Positions 10,201 through 18,710 of a DNA stretch of 64,000 bases are shown here, piece after piece. Under the pieces are notes generated by a model. It saw only the letters and a list, made by a program, of their open reading frames with translations, ran no database searches and was not told the DNA's origin. The position numbers and the translations under genes are program-made. This DNA comes from an uncultured Ruminococcus sp. (lineage in GTDB: Bacteria; Bacillota; Clostridia; Oscillospirales; Ruminococcaceae): positions 1-64,000 of the forward strand of contig UQYQ01000010.1 in the NCBI GenBank assembly GCA_900545345.1, read 5' to 3'. Within the stretch, counting starts at the first letter, position 1; each line of letters begins with the position of its first letter.

Positions 10201-13200
10201 TATCTTTGCTGACAGTGTTTATAAGACGCTGTTCAAGCCAACCCGTGCAGGTTATACATTCAGAGGCTGGTTTGAAAAGATAGTAGGTGATGACGGAACT
10301 GTCACCATGGGAACAGACGAGATTACAACAGGTTCTGCAATTATTGCAAAATATAAAAATCTCCCACAAGCTCAGTTAGCAGCCAAAGAGCATACTCTTA
10401 TTGCTAAGTGGGAAGCTAATACAGACACCAGATACAATGTTGCTTATTACATAAATACAGGTGTAAAAGACGATAAAGGTAATTACAGATACCAAAGAGT
10501 TTCAACTAAGTCTTATACAGGCACAACAGAAGCTACAGCTGAAGTTGCCGAAAGTGACAAAACCGCTGAGATTACCAATGGCGGTGTGAAATATTGGTAT
10601 AATGCAGAAAATGCTAATAATTTACTTACCGGAACAATTGTCGGCGGTACGCCTCTTGAGCTTAAACTTTACTATGACAGATACTTTGATGTAAATGTTA
10701 ACATTGGTAAAGGTGAGGGTACCAAGACAGAAGCTAAATCTCAAAAGGAAGGCACAACTCCTAATGTAAGTTGGGCACCTAAAGAGGGATACCATACTAC
10801 TAAGGTAATGGTAGATGATAAGATTCGTGACGATTTGCTTGAAAAAGGTACTTATACATTAGACAAAGCAATTCATGAAAATCATACTATTTATGTAGAA
10901 TTCGAAAAAGATGCAGAGCCGGATCCTGATGATCCAAAGCCTACACCTGGACCGGATGAATCTAAGTTCTATAACATTAAAACTTCTGTTGAAGGCTGCT
11001 ATGACGGAACATGTGTAATAACTCCGTCTTCAAGAGTTAACGGCGGTTCAGACTTAACAGTTAATTGGACTATACCTGACAATTATACGGTTACAGAAGT
11101 TCTGATTGACGGAATTAGTGTAAGCAAAACAATTCCTTCAGTGGATTTCACAGGAATTAAATCTGACCATGAAGTTATAGTTAAGGTTTCAAAACTTCCT
11201 TCAACAGGCGGTAACACAGTAAAGGATCAGTATACAGTTACAGTTAACCGCTATGGCGGAGATGACAGTGTTACTGTAAGCCCTTCATCGGTAGTCGATG
11301 CAGGTGACAGTGTAACAGTAAGATGGGATGCTACAAAGTCAGACAAATACAAAGTGTTTAGAGTACTTGTTGACGGTGTTGAGCTTAATAGTGTAGCAAA
11401 CATTAATAAAGCAAATCAGGCATTCAGAAGAATAACAGCTAACCATGTTGTTGATATTTATTTAACTGATAAGGATAGCGAAGAAATGCCTGTATATCCT
11501 GATGAAGATTATATTAAACTGAATACAAAGATTGTCGGCGGTCCTGGTACCATAACCAACGGCGGACTTGTAGAATCAGGAAGCGACCAAACAGTATCAT
11601 GGAATATTATTTCAGTTACAGACACTGAAAGTGCTAATTATTCATATTATGAAGTAAAAGAAGTAACTTTAAACGATGAAAAGATTTCTGCTGAAGATGC
11701 TTCAGTTAACCTGACAAACATTACAGAAGATACAGATGTTATCGTAAAAGTTGAACCTGTTCTTTATAATATAGATGTCTTGAAGTATGGTGAAGGTACA
11801 GTTTCTGCTTCAAAGACTTTGTATAAAGGTCAGTCTTACAGAAACATCGTCGGTACTCCTGCTGAAGGTTGGGGAATTGCAAAAATTGTGGTAGACACAG
11901 AAACAAAGTTTGATGTGTCAGGTGTGTCAGGTGTGTCAGTAAATGCACTTTCATTATCAGATGAAACCGTTAACACCACAAAGGCAGACAAAAATGAGCT
12001 TGATCTTGATATTACAAGTATTGCAAAAGATCATAAGGTTATAGTTTATTTCACAAGACTTCCTGAGGATAGTACCGAACCGGATCCTAATCCAGTTCCA
12101 GTTCCTGAAGGAAAAACTTACAATGTAACTGCTTCTATCAGTACTGCTCCTAATGCTACGGTTGAAGGACAGGGAATTGTTTCAGAAAACGACAATAGAA
12201 CTGTTGCATGGAATGTTCCAAGCGGATATACAGTTACTTCAGTTAAAGTTAATGGTCAAAAGGTAGAAGTTACAGGAAACAGTATTGAACTTTCTAACAT
12301 AACATCTAATCAGAATGTTGAAGTTACAGTTGAAAAGAACTCTACTCCTAACGATTCAGATGTTCCGGTTAAACCGGATAACCACGATGATGTGTATAAT
12401 GTTACTACAAAGATTGTAGGAACTGGCGGAACTATCAGTGGTGAAGGTGAATATGATGCTAGTGTATCTTCTAATGTTACATGGAATGTTACAGACGATA
12501 AGCATGAAGTTAAATATGTAATCGTTGACGGTGTTGCAAAACCTGAGTTGTTAAAGGCAACTAATATTCAATTTACTGACGGTAAAGACCATACAGTTGT
12601 TGTTTATATTCAGGATAAGACGAAAGCTCCTACTGATGTTGATAAGGATGGCGACGGTAAGCCTGATATTAACATCGATAAAGACGGCGACGGCGACCCT
12701 GATGTGAATGTTGATACAGACGGTGACGGTGATCCTGATGTAAATATCGATGAAGATAAAGACGGTGAGCCTGACAAGAATATTGACAAAGACCATGACG
12801 GTAAAATTGATACAAGTGTTAAAATTAATTTTATAAGTGATGATGAAGAACCTATTGTTTTAGCGGATCCGATAACAATCAATGGTAATCAGGGTGATGC
12901 TTATAAAACCGATGATCTTTACAATGATAATCATTACGGTTATAAATTAATTGCTGTACCTGAAAATGCTAATGGTTCTATGCAGGATGTAATCACTGTT
13001 GTAAATTATGTATATACACTTAAAGATACTTCAGTTGTTTCTAAGTATGTTGATGAAAACGGCGATGAAATCGAAGATACTGTAACAACAGCCGGAAAAG
13101 TATTCGACGAATATAACACAACAGAGAAGACTATTTACGGATACAAATTAACAGAAGTACCTGCTAATGCAACAGGTGAGATGTCCGAAGATGTAATCAC

Positions 13201-13843
13201 TGTTACTTATATCTATAAGAAAGTTCTTAATATCGATACAGATGGAGACGGCGAACCTGATATCAATATAGATAAGGATAAAGACGGCGAACCTGACATC
13301 AATATTGATACAGATAAAGATGGTGAACCTGATATTAACATTGATACAGATAAAGACGGTAAGCCTGATATAAATATTGATAAAGACGGCGACGGCAAGC
13401 CTGATATTAATGTTGACACAGATAAAGACGGTAAACCTGATATTAACATTGATACAGACGGTGACGGTAAGCCTGATATCAACATCGATACAGACGGTGA
13501 TGGCAAACCTGATATCAACATCGATACAGATGGTGACGGTAAGCCTGATGTAAATATCGATAAAGACGGCGACGGTAAGGTTGATGTTGAACCTACTACC
13601 GACAATGATAACAACAATGATGATAAACAGGATAATAATGGACCTGACGAAGAAGATGAAAATGACAGATCTGTTGCTATTGAAAACAAAAATGATGACG
13701 ACAAATCTTCTAAAACTTCTCCAGTCTATACCGGTTCAAACGATTTGTTAAAGGTTGTATTGTTCTCGATATTTGCACTAGCAGCAGCTTTCTGCTTAGT
13801 TTTCTTAAAGAGAAAAAGCAGAAAAGAAGCTGAAGAAAAATAA
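7202..13843 (+). CDS. Giant multi-domain cell-surface protein with InlB-type, MucBP-like and calcium-binding repeats
   Basis: A 2213-residue exported protein, probably an adhesin or wall-associated stalk. The order is: signal peptide (1-34); a lectin-like or beta-sandwich region (about 140-390); Ig-like segments (about 490-720); and InlB/Listeria-Bacteroides repeats ending in GWTLD...YAKW (about 800-1080). Next come several divergent repeats of the type YNI-T...G-G-I-P...V-W-V...V-V-DG (about 1080-1810). Asp-rich thrombospondin-3-like repeats DTDGDGKPDINI (about 1812-1870 and 2010-2130) flank two MucBP-like modules. The tail has a transmembrane helix and KRKSRKEAEEK. SPVYTG just before the helix resembles a degenerate sortase motif, so the protein is either sortase-linked or simply membrane-anchored. 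GGAAAGGGG precedes the ATG. Confidence 0.8.
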   Translation: MKKLLKKVLSSALCISMLSSLLPYDSLLSSSALSVNVGNNPSPKVDIAVSVPSDYDGDFESFREALTQSLIDKGMDPSSFRITDTAVKIDTTNLDGWYVYDHYYSKDAYDALKLSAEQQIKQPYRAADNTHMTSHGVSGVPTPVPIQDVFVTGKYKRVNSNLFPFNQHTYSYAVDEKANMVFAGYGTNSRNDFMVYPATSDSKRTIDFDLDCSLVDAHTLQGMGFLLNASVTDAGILNGYMLYYDWPSTVRIARIDNYNAMAYSGSNQTVPLPSSNIASKSVSLGSGTKLRLHVELEKDKVTVTQRKYSGTVLGDEEVLFNNVALPIQEKNGNGFGPIVGYKTHGCASMTYFTFGDLQMTYAATAFDALKNVQYAQSADQKYFINLVGDNNDPNVPNEVEEHQNYIDGINRMDSNEIFYLSNVDDGLILTDSKKGEGDDPDHIGLGTENGMIASGSGYIDMMADYIYNSYIEKKEFKSEHPVESPIPLSNFYITNADDGSQLMTVHLKHLGDNDIVNVNIKDKSKPNKDNDALTKWTLNVYDPDGTVVKTQTTTATTTDADGNVQPVLENFQISRNIAKQGRYTLELIVEDANGNKSETFQTYLTVFLDEVEPEAVAENSSKNKAKVTLTDRGPGIADDGITFIEDNRGSGVAAYWLTTDINAAPPSDDGEWEVLREPVHKYEFEVDLEEFAGPGNNLVVWYKDECGNIGKCLAYKPVKVSVQDPDGNPIDEYYVIGDNPIIVLPEDDLIPDPDDDDHEFSSWEDPEGNPISSGTTVPVDPDDDDPTIVVRPGYTDTRVKLIYNANAADAVIDEADSGSNGKLKSYLVSLNSDIVTKINNQKHDVSRPGYRFVKWTLDAAGTQDITDQILNEEILNEKTLTGNDLTNDTKQIYAQWEIASYTLTFDHNGGGSKGVKSKEVVYQTPLQTGVIDKLTGSDNPDREGYIFEGWTLDKEGTQPIGSTTMPPNDYTVYAKWRVNTSKYLVHFDSNGGSDVNDQSYIFADSVYKTLFKPTRAGYTFRGWFEKIVGDDGTVTMGTDEITTGSAIIAKYKNLPQAQLAAKEHTLIAKWEANTDTRYNVAYYINTGVKDDKGNYRYQRVSTKSYTGTTEATAEVAESDKTAEITNGGVKYWYNAENANNLLTGTIVGGTPLELKLYYDRYFDVNVNIGKGEGTKTEAKSQKEGTTPNVSWAPKEGYHTTKVMVDDKIRDDLLEKGTYTLDKAIHENHTIYVEFEKDAEPDPDDPKPTPGPDESKFYNIKTSVEGCYDGTCVITPSSRVNGGSDLTVNWTIPDNYTVTEVLIDGISVSKTIPSVDFTGIKSDHEVIVKVSKLPSTGGNTVKDQYTVTVNRYGGDDSVTVSPSSVVDAGDSVTVRWDATKSDKYKVFRVLVDGVELNSVANINKANQAFRRITANHVVDIYLTDKDSEEMPVYPDEDYIKLNTKIVGGPGTITNGGLVESGSDQTVSWNIISVTDTESANYSYYEVKEVTLNDEKISAEDASVNLTNITEDTDVIVKVEPVLYNIDVLKYGEGTVSASKTLYKGQSYRNIVGTPAEGWGIAKIVVDTETKFDVSGVSGVSVNALSLSDETVNTTKADKNELDLDITSIAKDHKVIVYFTRLPEDSTEPDPNPVPVPEGKTYNVTASISTAPNATVEGQGIVSENDNRTVAWNVPSGYTVTSVKVNGQKVEVTGNSIELSNITSNQNVEVTVEKNSTPNDSDVPVKPDNHDDVYNVTTKIVGTGGTISGEGEYDASVSSNVTWNVTDDKHEVKYVIVDGVAKPELLKATNIQFTDGKDHTVVVYIQDKTKAPTDVDKDGDGKPDINIDKDGDGDPDVNVDTDGDGDPDVNIDEDKDGEPDKNIDKDHDGKIDTSVKINFISDDEEPIVLADPITINGNQGDAYKTDDLYNDNHYGYKLIAVPENANGSMQDVITVVNYVYTLKDTSVVSKYVDENGDEIEDTVTTAGKVFDEYNTTEKTIYGYKLTEVPANATGEMSEDVITVTYIYKKVLNIDTDGDGEPDINIDKDKDGEPDINIDTDKDGEPDINIDTDKDGKPDINIDKDGDGKPDINVDTDKDGKPDINIDTDGDGKPDINIDTDGDGKPDINIDTDGDGKPDVNIDKDGDGKVDVEPTTDNDNNNDDKQDNNGPDEEDENDRSVAIENKNDDDKSSKTSPVYTGSNDLLKVVLFSIFALAAAFCLVFLKRKSRKEAEEK
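12637..12810 (+). repeat. Tandem Asp-rich repeat block 1 within the surface protein
   Basis: Units encode D-x-D-G-D-x-D-P-D-x-N-I and are about 36 bases long. They are diverged in wobble positions, which suggests selection on the protein rather than recent expansion. Calcium binding is inferred from the thrombospondin-3 resemblance. Confidence 0.8.
13231..13590 (+). repeat. Tandem Asp-rich repeat block 2 within the surface protein
   Basis: About ten units of roughly 36 bases encode DTDGDGKPDINI or DKDGEPDINI. Several neighbouring units near 13440-13560 are nearly identical at the DNA level, so unit number may vary between strains by slippage or recombination. Confidence 0.85.
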
Positions 13844-13888
13844 TAGCATTTATGAATTTATATAATTAATGTTATTAAAGCAACATAA

Positions 13889-13922
13889 AAGCCCGGCTTG
13901 GTTTTATCCAGGTCGGGCTTCG
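13889..13922 (+). terminator. Terminator after the surface protein
   Basis: AAGCCCGGCTTGG (13889-13901) pairs with CCAGGTCGGGCTT (13908-13920) with one G-U pair. A short T-containing tail follows. Confidence 0.75.
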
Positions 13923-13930
13923 TTGTATAA

Positions 13931-13967
13931 AAAAACCACACACTTATTAATATAGTGTGTGGTTTTT
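13931..13967. terminator. Bidirectional terminator between surface protein and purD
   Basis: AAAAACCACACACT pairs with AGTGTGTGGTTTTT around TATTAATAT. T runs lie on both strands, so it can end both the plus-strand gene and the convergent purine operon. Confidence 0.85.
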
Positions 13968-13984
13968 TAGTGTATAACCTTATT

Positions 13985-15340
13985 CTATTGTCTTAAATAT
14001 ACGCCGTTCTCTTCAATATAGTCTTCCATGTCGTCTTTATAGTGAAGCTCAAGAGGATCATTGTCTAGTGCCATTAAAGCACGCTTGCCGATATCGCTTC
14101 TGACATGAGCATTATCCCACTTGATTTTTGAAACAGCAGCATAAGATTTATCAAGAGCACCTTGAAGTGTAAGTGCATTACAGGTAATGCCGAGTACACG
14201 ACCTCCATTTGTTTTAAAGCAATTGTCCTCAAACTTTGTTCCTGCATGATAAACAAAAGCATTTTCAACCTGTCCTTTGTCATCAAGCCCCGAAATTTCG
14301 AGACCTTTTGGATAAGACTTAGGATAGCCGCCGCTTGCCATAACCACACATGTACAATAGCCTTGTTTCCAGTTTATCGAAACCTTATCAAGCTCATGAT
14401 TATAGATTGCTTCAAAAATTTCACATAAGTCGCCCTCAAGCATAGGAAGAACAACCTGTGTTTCAGGATCACCGAAACGACAGTTATATTCGATTACCTT
14501 AGGTCCTTTAGGAGTAATCATAAGACCAAAATACAGACAGCCCTCAAAAGTTCTGCCCTCAGAGTTCATTGCGTCAATGGTCGGTTGAAAAATTTTATCC
14601 ATACATTCTTTTGCAATATCTTCTGTATAGTAAGGGTTAGGTGCAACAGTACCCATGCCTCCTGTATTAAGGCCTCTGTCATTGTCTAAAGCTCTTTTGT
14701 GATCCATTGAAGAAATCATCGGAATAACAGTTTTACCATCGGTGAATGTCAGAACAGAAACCTCAGGACCTGTTAAAAATTCTTCAATAACAAGCTTTGA
14801 ACCGCTTTCGCCGAAAATCTTATCATTCATAATTGATTTTACAGCATCTACAGCCTGTTGCTCATTTTCAGCAATGATAACACCTTTTCCAAGTGCAAGT
14901 CCGTCTGCCTTAACAACAGTAGGGTAGGAGTTTTGTTCTTTGATGTATTCAATGGCCTTTTGACTGTCGGTAAATACCTCATATTTAGCTGTCGGAATAT
15001 TGTATTTTTTCATTAGGTCTTTAGAAAAAACTTTTGAACCTTCAAGAATAGCAGCGTTCTTTTTTGGACCGAATGTCATGAAACCTTCTGCTTGAAGAGC
15101 GTCAACCATACCAAGAACAAGAGGATCATCGGGTGCTACTACAACCATATCAACTGCAAGCTTTTTTGCTAAAGCTACAACCCCTTCAATATCGCATGCA
15201 CCAATATCAAAGCATTCAGCATATTTTGATATTCCGCCGTTTCCCGGTGTACAATAAAGCTTATCAACTTTTGGTGACTGGGCAAGCTTCATTATGATTG
15301 CATGTTCACGACCTCCGCCGCCGACTACTAAAATATTCAT
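13985..15340 (-). CDS. purD: Phosphoribosylamine--glycine ligase
   Basis: A 451-residue GAR synthetase, the ATP-grasp enzyme joining phosphoribosylamine and glycine in step 2 of purine synthesis. The N-terminal MNILVVGGGGREHAI, the central ATP-grasp region with KADGLALGKGV, and GGMGTVAPNPYY and EYNCRFGDPETQ are all present. It is about 25-30 residues longer than many homologues. It is the last gene of the purine operon, separated from AICAR formyltransferase by a lipoprotein gene. A terminator follows. Confidence 0.96.
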   Translation of the reverse strand: MNILVVGGGGREHAIIMKLAQSPKVDKLYCTPGNGGISKYAECFDIGACDIEGVVALAKKLAVDMVVVAPDDPLVLGMVDALQAEGFMTFGPKKNAAILEGSKVFSKDLMKKYNIPTAKYEVFTDSQKAIEYIKEQNSYPTVVKADGLALGKGVIIAENEQQAVDAVKSIMNDKIFGESGSKLVIEEFLTGPEVSVLTFTDGKTVIPMISSMDHKRALDNDRGLNTGGMGTVAPNPYYTEDIAKECMDKIFQPTIDAMNSEGRTFEGCLYFGLMITPKGPKVIEYNCRFGDPETQVVLPMLEGDLCEIFEAIYNHELDKVSINWKQGYCTCVVMASGGYPKSYPKGLEISGLDDKGQVENAFVYHAGTKFEDNCFKTNGGRVLGITCNALTLQGALDKSYAAVSKIKWDNAHVRSDIGKRALMALDNDPLELHYKDDMEDYIEENGVYLRQ

Positions 15341-15385
15341 CTAATTTATCTCCTTTGTCTTGTAAATCCAAAATGACTTGGCTGA

Positions 15386-16015
15386 TTAAAGAACCTTAAA
15401 GCTTTCAAGAATTTTTTCTGCTGATGGTTTTATATCTTCATATTTATCAGCAATGGTTGTTAAAGTAATAACAAAAACATTTGAATCTTTTACAATATAT
15501 CCTTGAATTAAATTCATTTTTACAGATGCCTGTTCTGCTGATAAATAAACCTTATATGCATCATTGCCGTTGATTGTTGCTGCCTCTGAATTATCTACTT
15601 TATAATCTTTCATTTTTTCAAATTGAGCAACAGCAAGATTTTTGTACTCTTCAGCTGTGATTTCTTTACCTGTATTTTCTTTTATAATATTAATATTTGT
15701 TGTAGCGTCACCGCCAAGTGTGAACATTGCCATGCCGTCAATAGATGCATCACTCTTTTCCCAATCAGAACCCAGTTCAATAGTGTAATCTTCGGTTGTG
15801 TAAACACCGTCTTTAAAGCCGGCTTCAACCTTATCCTTTGAGTCAGTATCAGATGAAGACTCAATGTTTGAACTGCTTTCAGGTGCAGATGTACTTGTTT
15901 CAGTTTGTGAAGATGAATCCTTCTTGCTGGAATCATCTGATTTTTCACAGCCTGCGATACTGAGTACCATTATAAGGCTGAGAGCTAATGCTGATAATTT
16001 TTTTAAATTTTTCAT
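15386..16015 (-). CDS. Secreted lipoprotein of unknown function within the purine operon
   Basis: A 209-residue protein. The start at 16015 is preceded by GGAG and opens directly with a lipoprotein signal, MKNLKKLSALALSLIMVLS followed by the lipobox IAGC. A Ser/Asp/Lys-rich linker (about 25-65) leads to a compact domain (about 75-209) that looks like the PsbP/DUF-type fold seen in many clostridial lipoproteins, though I cannot assign a family firmly. A longer in-frame start at 16105 lacks a signal and is unlikely. Its place between two purine genes is probably incidental: a TATAAT-like box in the 125-base gap upstream may give it separate transcription. Confidence 0.75.
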   Translation of the reverse strand: MKNLKKLSALALSLIMVLSIAGCEKSDDSSKKDSSSQTETSTSAPESSSNIESSSDTDSKDKVEAGFKDGVYTTEDYTIELGSDWEKSDASIDGMAMFTLGGDATTNINIIKENTGKEITAEEYKNLAVAQFEKMKDYKVDNSEAATINGNDAYKVYLSAEQASVKMNLIQGYIVKDSNVFVITLTTIADKYEDIKPSAEKILESFKVL

Positions 16016-16140
16016 AATTACATTCTCCGTTTCATTTTTATTTTTAAGCCAATAGCTTAATATACATTTAATTAAAGGGCTAAAATAATTATAACTTGGT
16101 TTCATTAAGCTGTATTATACAATATTTAGTTATAATTATA

Positions 16141-17325
16141 TTAGTGATGGAATAATCTTATTCCTGTGAAGCTCATAGCAATATTATATTTATTGCATGT
16201 TTCAATAACGTTGTCATCACGGATAGAGCCTCCGGGCTCTGCAATATAAGCTACACCGCTTTTTCTTGCACGCTCAATATTATCACCGAATGGGAAGAAA
16301 GCGTCAGAACCAAGGCAAACATCCGTGTTTTTAGCAATCCAAGCTTTTTTCTCTTCACTTGTAAATACAGGAGGTTTTGTTTTGAAAGTGTTTTGCCAGA
16401 TACCCTCAGCTAATACATCTTCATATTCATCTGAGATATAAACATCAATTGCATTATCCCTGTCGGCACGGCGAATATCGTCTTTAAAATCAAGTGCTAA
16501 TACCTGAGGTGCCTGACGAAGCCACCAAACATCAGCTTTGTTGCCTGCAAGTCTTGTACAGTGAATTCTTGACTGCTGACCTGCACCGATGCCGATTGCC
16601 TGTCCGTCCTTTACATAGCAAACGCTGTTTGACTGTGTATATTTAAGAGTTATAAGAGAAATAAGCAAATCAATCTTTTTGTCTTCAGGGATTGTTTTGT
16701 TATCCGTTGGGATATTTTGTTCGAGCATTTCCATATTGATGTCAAGTTCGTTTCTTCCTTGTTCAAATGAAATGCCGTAAACTTGTTTTGTTTCAAGAGG
16801 GTCAGGAACATAGTTTTCATCAATTTGAATAATGTTATAAGTTCCTTTTCTCTTGCTTTTTAAAATTTCAAGTGCTTCATCTGTATATGAAGGGGCAATG
16901 ATTCCGTCAGATACTTCTCTTTGAATCATCTTTGCTGTGCAAGCGTCACACTCGTCAGACAGAGCAATAAAATCACCGTATGATGACATTCTGTCCGCAC
17001 CTCTTGCTCTTGCATAAGCACAAGCCATAGGCGAAAGCTCACCTAAATCATCAACCCAGTAGATTTTTTTTAGGGTGTCTGAAAGAGGTTTTCCTACAGC
17101 CGCTCCGGCAGGGGATACATGCTTGAAAGAAGTAGCTGCACACATGCCTGTAGCTTTTTTGAGTTCTTTTACAAGCTGCCATCCGTTAAATGCGTCAAGA
17201 AGATTAATATATCCCGGTTTTCCGTTTAATACGGTAATAGGAAGCTCGCTTCCGTCTGCCATATAAACTCTTGACGGTTTTTGATTAGGATTGCAGCCGT
17301 ACTTTAGTTGCATTTCGTTAGCCAT
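16141..17325 (-). CDS. Stand-alone AICAR formyltransferase (PurH transformylase domain only)
   Basis: A 394-residue protein matching only the AICAR transformylase half of PurH. It has no MGS-like IMP cyclohydrolase domain, so it makes FAICAR from AICAR and 10-formyl-tetrahydrofolate. Recognisable segments include LKYGCNPNQKPS at the N-terminus, TSFKHVSPAGAA with the catalytic Lys-His pair, KYTQSNSVCYVKDGQAIGIGAGQQSR and GSDAFFPFGDNIERA. The next step is supplied by the separate IMP cyclohydrolase gene 19 bases upstream. An AGGAGG-like site precedes the start. The role is confident; the single-domain form is known in some Clostridia. Confidence 0.93.
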   Translation of the reverse strand: MANEMQLKYGCNPNQKPSRVYMADGSELPITVLNGKPGYINLLDAFNGWQLVKELKKATGMCAATSFKHVSPAGAAVGKPLSDTLKKIYWVDDLGELSPMACAYARARGADRMSSYGDFIALSDECDACTAKMIQREVSDGIIAPSYTDEALEILKSKRKGTYNIIQIDENYVPDPLETKQVYGISFEQGRNELDINMEMLEQNIPTDNKTIPEDKKIDLLISLITLKYTQSNSVCYVKDGQAIGIGAGQQSRIHCTRLAGNKADVWWLRQAPQVLALDFKDDIRRADRDNAIDVYISDEYEDVLAEGIWQNTFKTKPPVFTSEEKKAWIAKNTDVCLGSDAFFPFGDNIERARKSGVAYIAEPGGSIRDDNVIETCNKYNIAMSFTGIRLFHH

Positions 17326-17344
17326 TCCAAATTCCTCCTGTTAT

Positions 17345-18061
17345 TTATTTTACATTTTTATTTTTTATAATTGTTTCAGCTTTCTTCGTTTCGAGATTAA
17401 TATATCTCACAAAAAGAGAAACTTTATTATCTTCATTCAGGCTGTTCCAAAGCGAGTCTGAGAATTCCTTAATATCATTTGGGATAGAAATCTTCTTTGG
17501 TTCGCCCTCAAAGCTTGGGAGAGGATTTCCGTCACCCATGTAAGTGTGAATAAATCTTCCTTCACCATTGATAGGATTTGTATAAGTGTATGTGAATCTT
17601 TCACATGAGTCAGGATTGCCGTCAGCAGATTTAAGTATAGACATAGCATAATTGTATGTGTTTTCTTCTACATGCATAATGCCTGAAATACGAGGGGTAT
17701 AGTTTGGTGCGTCATCTTCAAATTCACGGGTTCTGAGAGCTTGTTCAAAGGTTTGCTGTTTGTCCATAAGCTCATATATCGTATCTGTTTGGTCACCGTT
17801 TGTGACAATTGTTTTGTTTCCCAAAACTCTGACAGGTGAGTATATAATAAGGTGCGGGTCGCTTAGAAGTGACGGGTCAAAAGCTTCTGTTTTAATTCCA
17901 TCGTCAGTTTCAGTGAAAACTCTGTTTCTCGAGTTTACGCTTCTTCCCATGATAAAATAAGCAGTTACCGCACTTTTTCCGTCCTGAGATTTGCCGATTA
18001 TGATACCTCTGCCGGGATAAGAGTTGTTTTCAAGCTCTTTATAAATATCAATTGTTTTCAT
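17345..18061 (-). CDS. purO: IMP cyclohydrolase, archaeal PurO type
   Basis: A 238-residue protein of the PF07826 type rather than the bacterial PurH type. The conserved pattern is visible: YPGRGIIIGKSQDGKSAV near the N-terminus, GRSVNSRNR, the segment with VTNGDQTDTI and NYTPRISGIM. It closes the ring of FAICAR to form IMP, the last step of the pathway. Its position just before the single-domain AICAR formyltransferase supports this. It sits 19 bases after purN and probably shares its transcript. The fold was found first in methanogens, and bacterial homologues occur in Clostridia. Confidence 0.88.
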   Translation of the reverse strand: MKTIDIYKELENNSYPGRGIIIGKSQDGKSAVTAYFIMGRSVNSRNRVFTETDDGIKTEAFDPSLLSDPHLIIYSPVRVLGNKTIVTNGDQTDTIYELMDKQQTFEQALRTREFEDDAPNYTPRISGIMHVEENTYNYAMSILKSADGNPDSCERFTYTYTNPINGEGRFIHTYMGDGNPLPSFEGEPKKISIPNDIKEFSDSLWNSLNEDNKVSLFVRYINLETKKAETIIKNKNVK

Positions 18062-18080
18062 ATATTAATTTTCCCCTTTC

Positions 18081-18710
18081 TTAATCCGTTATAATAGTTT
18101 TATTATTGATAACTTGTATTTTATCCTCACAGAAAAGCGATACAGCTTTAGGCAGTATTTTCCATTCAGCCTCTTCCATAACTCTCTTCTGAAGAATTTC
18201 AGGTGTATCGCCGTTTTTAACCTCTACTGCCTTTTGCAGAATAATAGGACCGCCGTCACATTCCTCTGTGACAAAATGAACAGTAGCTCCTGTGAGCTTT
18301 ACGCCTTTTTTGAGAACCTCTTCGTGAACATGAAGTCCGTAAAATCCCTTTCCGCAGAAAGACGGGATAAGAGCAGGGTGAACATTCATCATTTTGTTAG
18401 GGAAAGCATCTACAATCTGTTCATCAAGAATTGTCATAAAGCCTGCATACACGACAAGGTCGGCTTTTTCTTCAATAAGGGCGTCAGTCACAGCTTTAGT
18501 ATAATCTTTTACAGAGTCATATTCTTTTCTTGGGATAACTCTTGCGGCAATGTCATTTTGTTTAGCACGTTCAAGTGCATAGACACCGTCTTTTGAAGCG
18601 ATAACACAGGTTATTTTACCGTTTTTAATCAGACCGCTTTTTTGAGCGTCAATGAGTGCCTGAAGATTTGTTCCTCCGCCTGAAACAAGTACGCATATGT
18701 TTTTCATCAT
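18081..18710 (-). CDS. purN: Phosphoribosylglycinamide formyltransferase
   Basis: A 209-residue GAR transformylase using 10-formyl-tetrahydrofolate. It has the Rossmann start ICVLVSGGGTNLQALIDA, the folate/catalytic region MNVHPALIPSF with the Asn-His pair, GATVHFVTEECDGG with the catalytic Asp and the ILQKAV segment. The ATG at 18710 overlaps the purM stop in an ATGA, so translation is probably coupled. A second ATG follows at once. Its product feeds FGAM synthase (PurL), which is not in the window. Confidence 0.96.
   Translation of the reverse strand: MMKNICVLVSGGGTNLQALIDAQKSGLIKNGKITCVIASKDGVYALERAKQNDIAARVIPRKEYDSVKDYTKAVTDALIEEKADLVVYAGFMTILDEQIVDAFPNKMMNVHPALIPSFCGKGFYGLHVHEEVLKKGVKLTGATVHFVTEECDGGPIILQKAVEVKNGDTPEILQKRVMEEAEWKILPKAVSLFCEDKIQVINNKTIITD

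Noticed and set aside
12637..13590. Regularly spaced repeats as a possible CRISPR array
   Set aside because: Units are about 36 bases without unique spacers and are translated in frame as Asp-rich protein repeats.
12610..13704. Minus-strand frames rich in Ser, Leu and Pro opposite the surface protein
   Set aside because: They are produced by the periodic Asp/Gly-rich repeat of the real gene and have no start signals.
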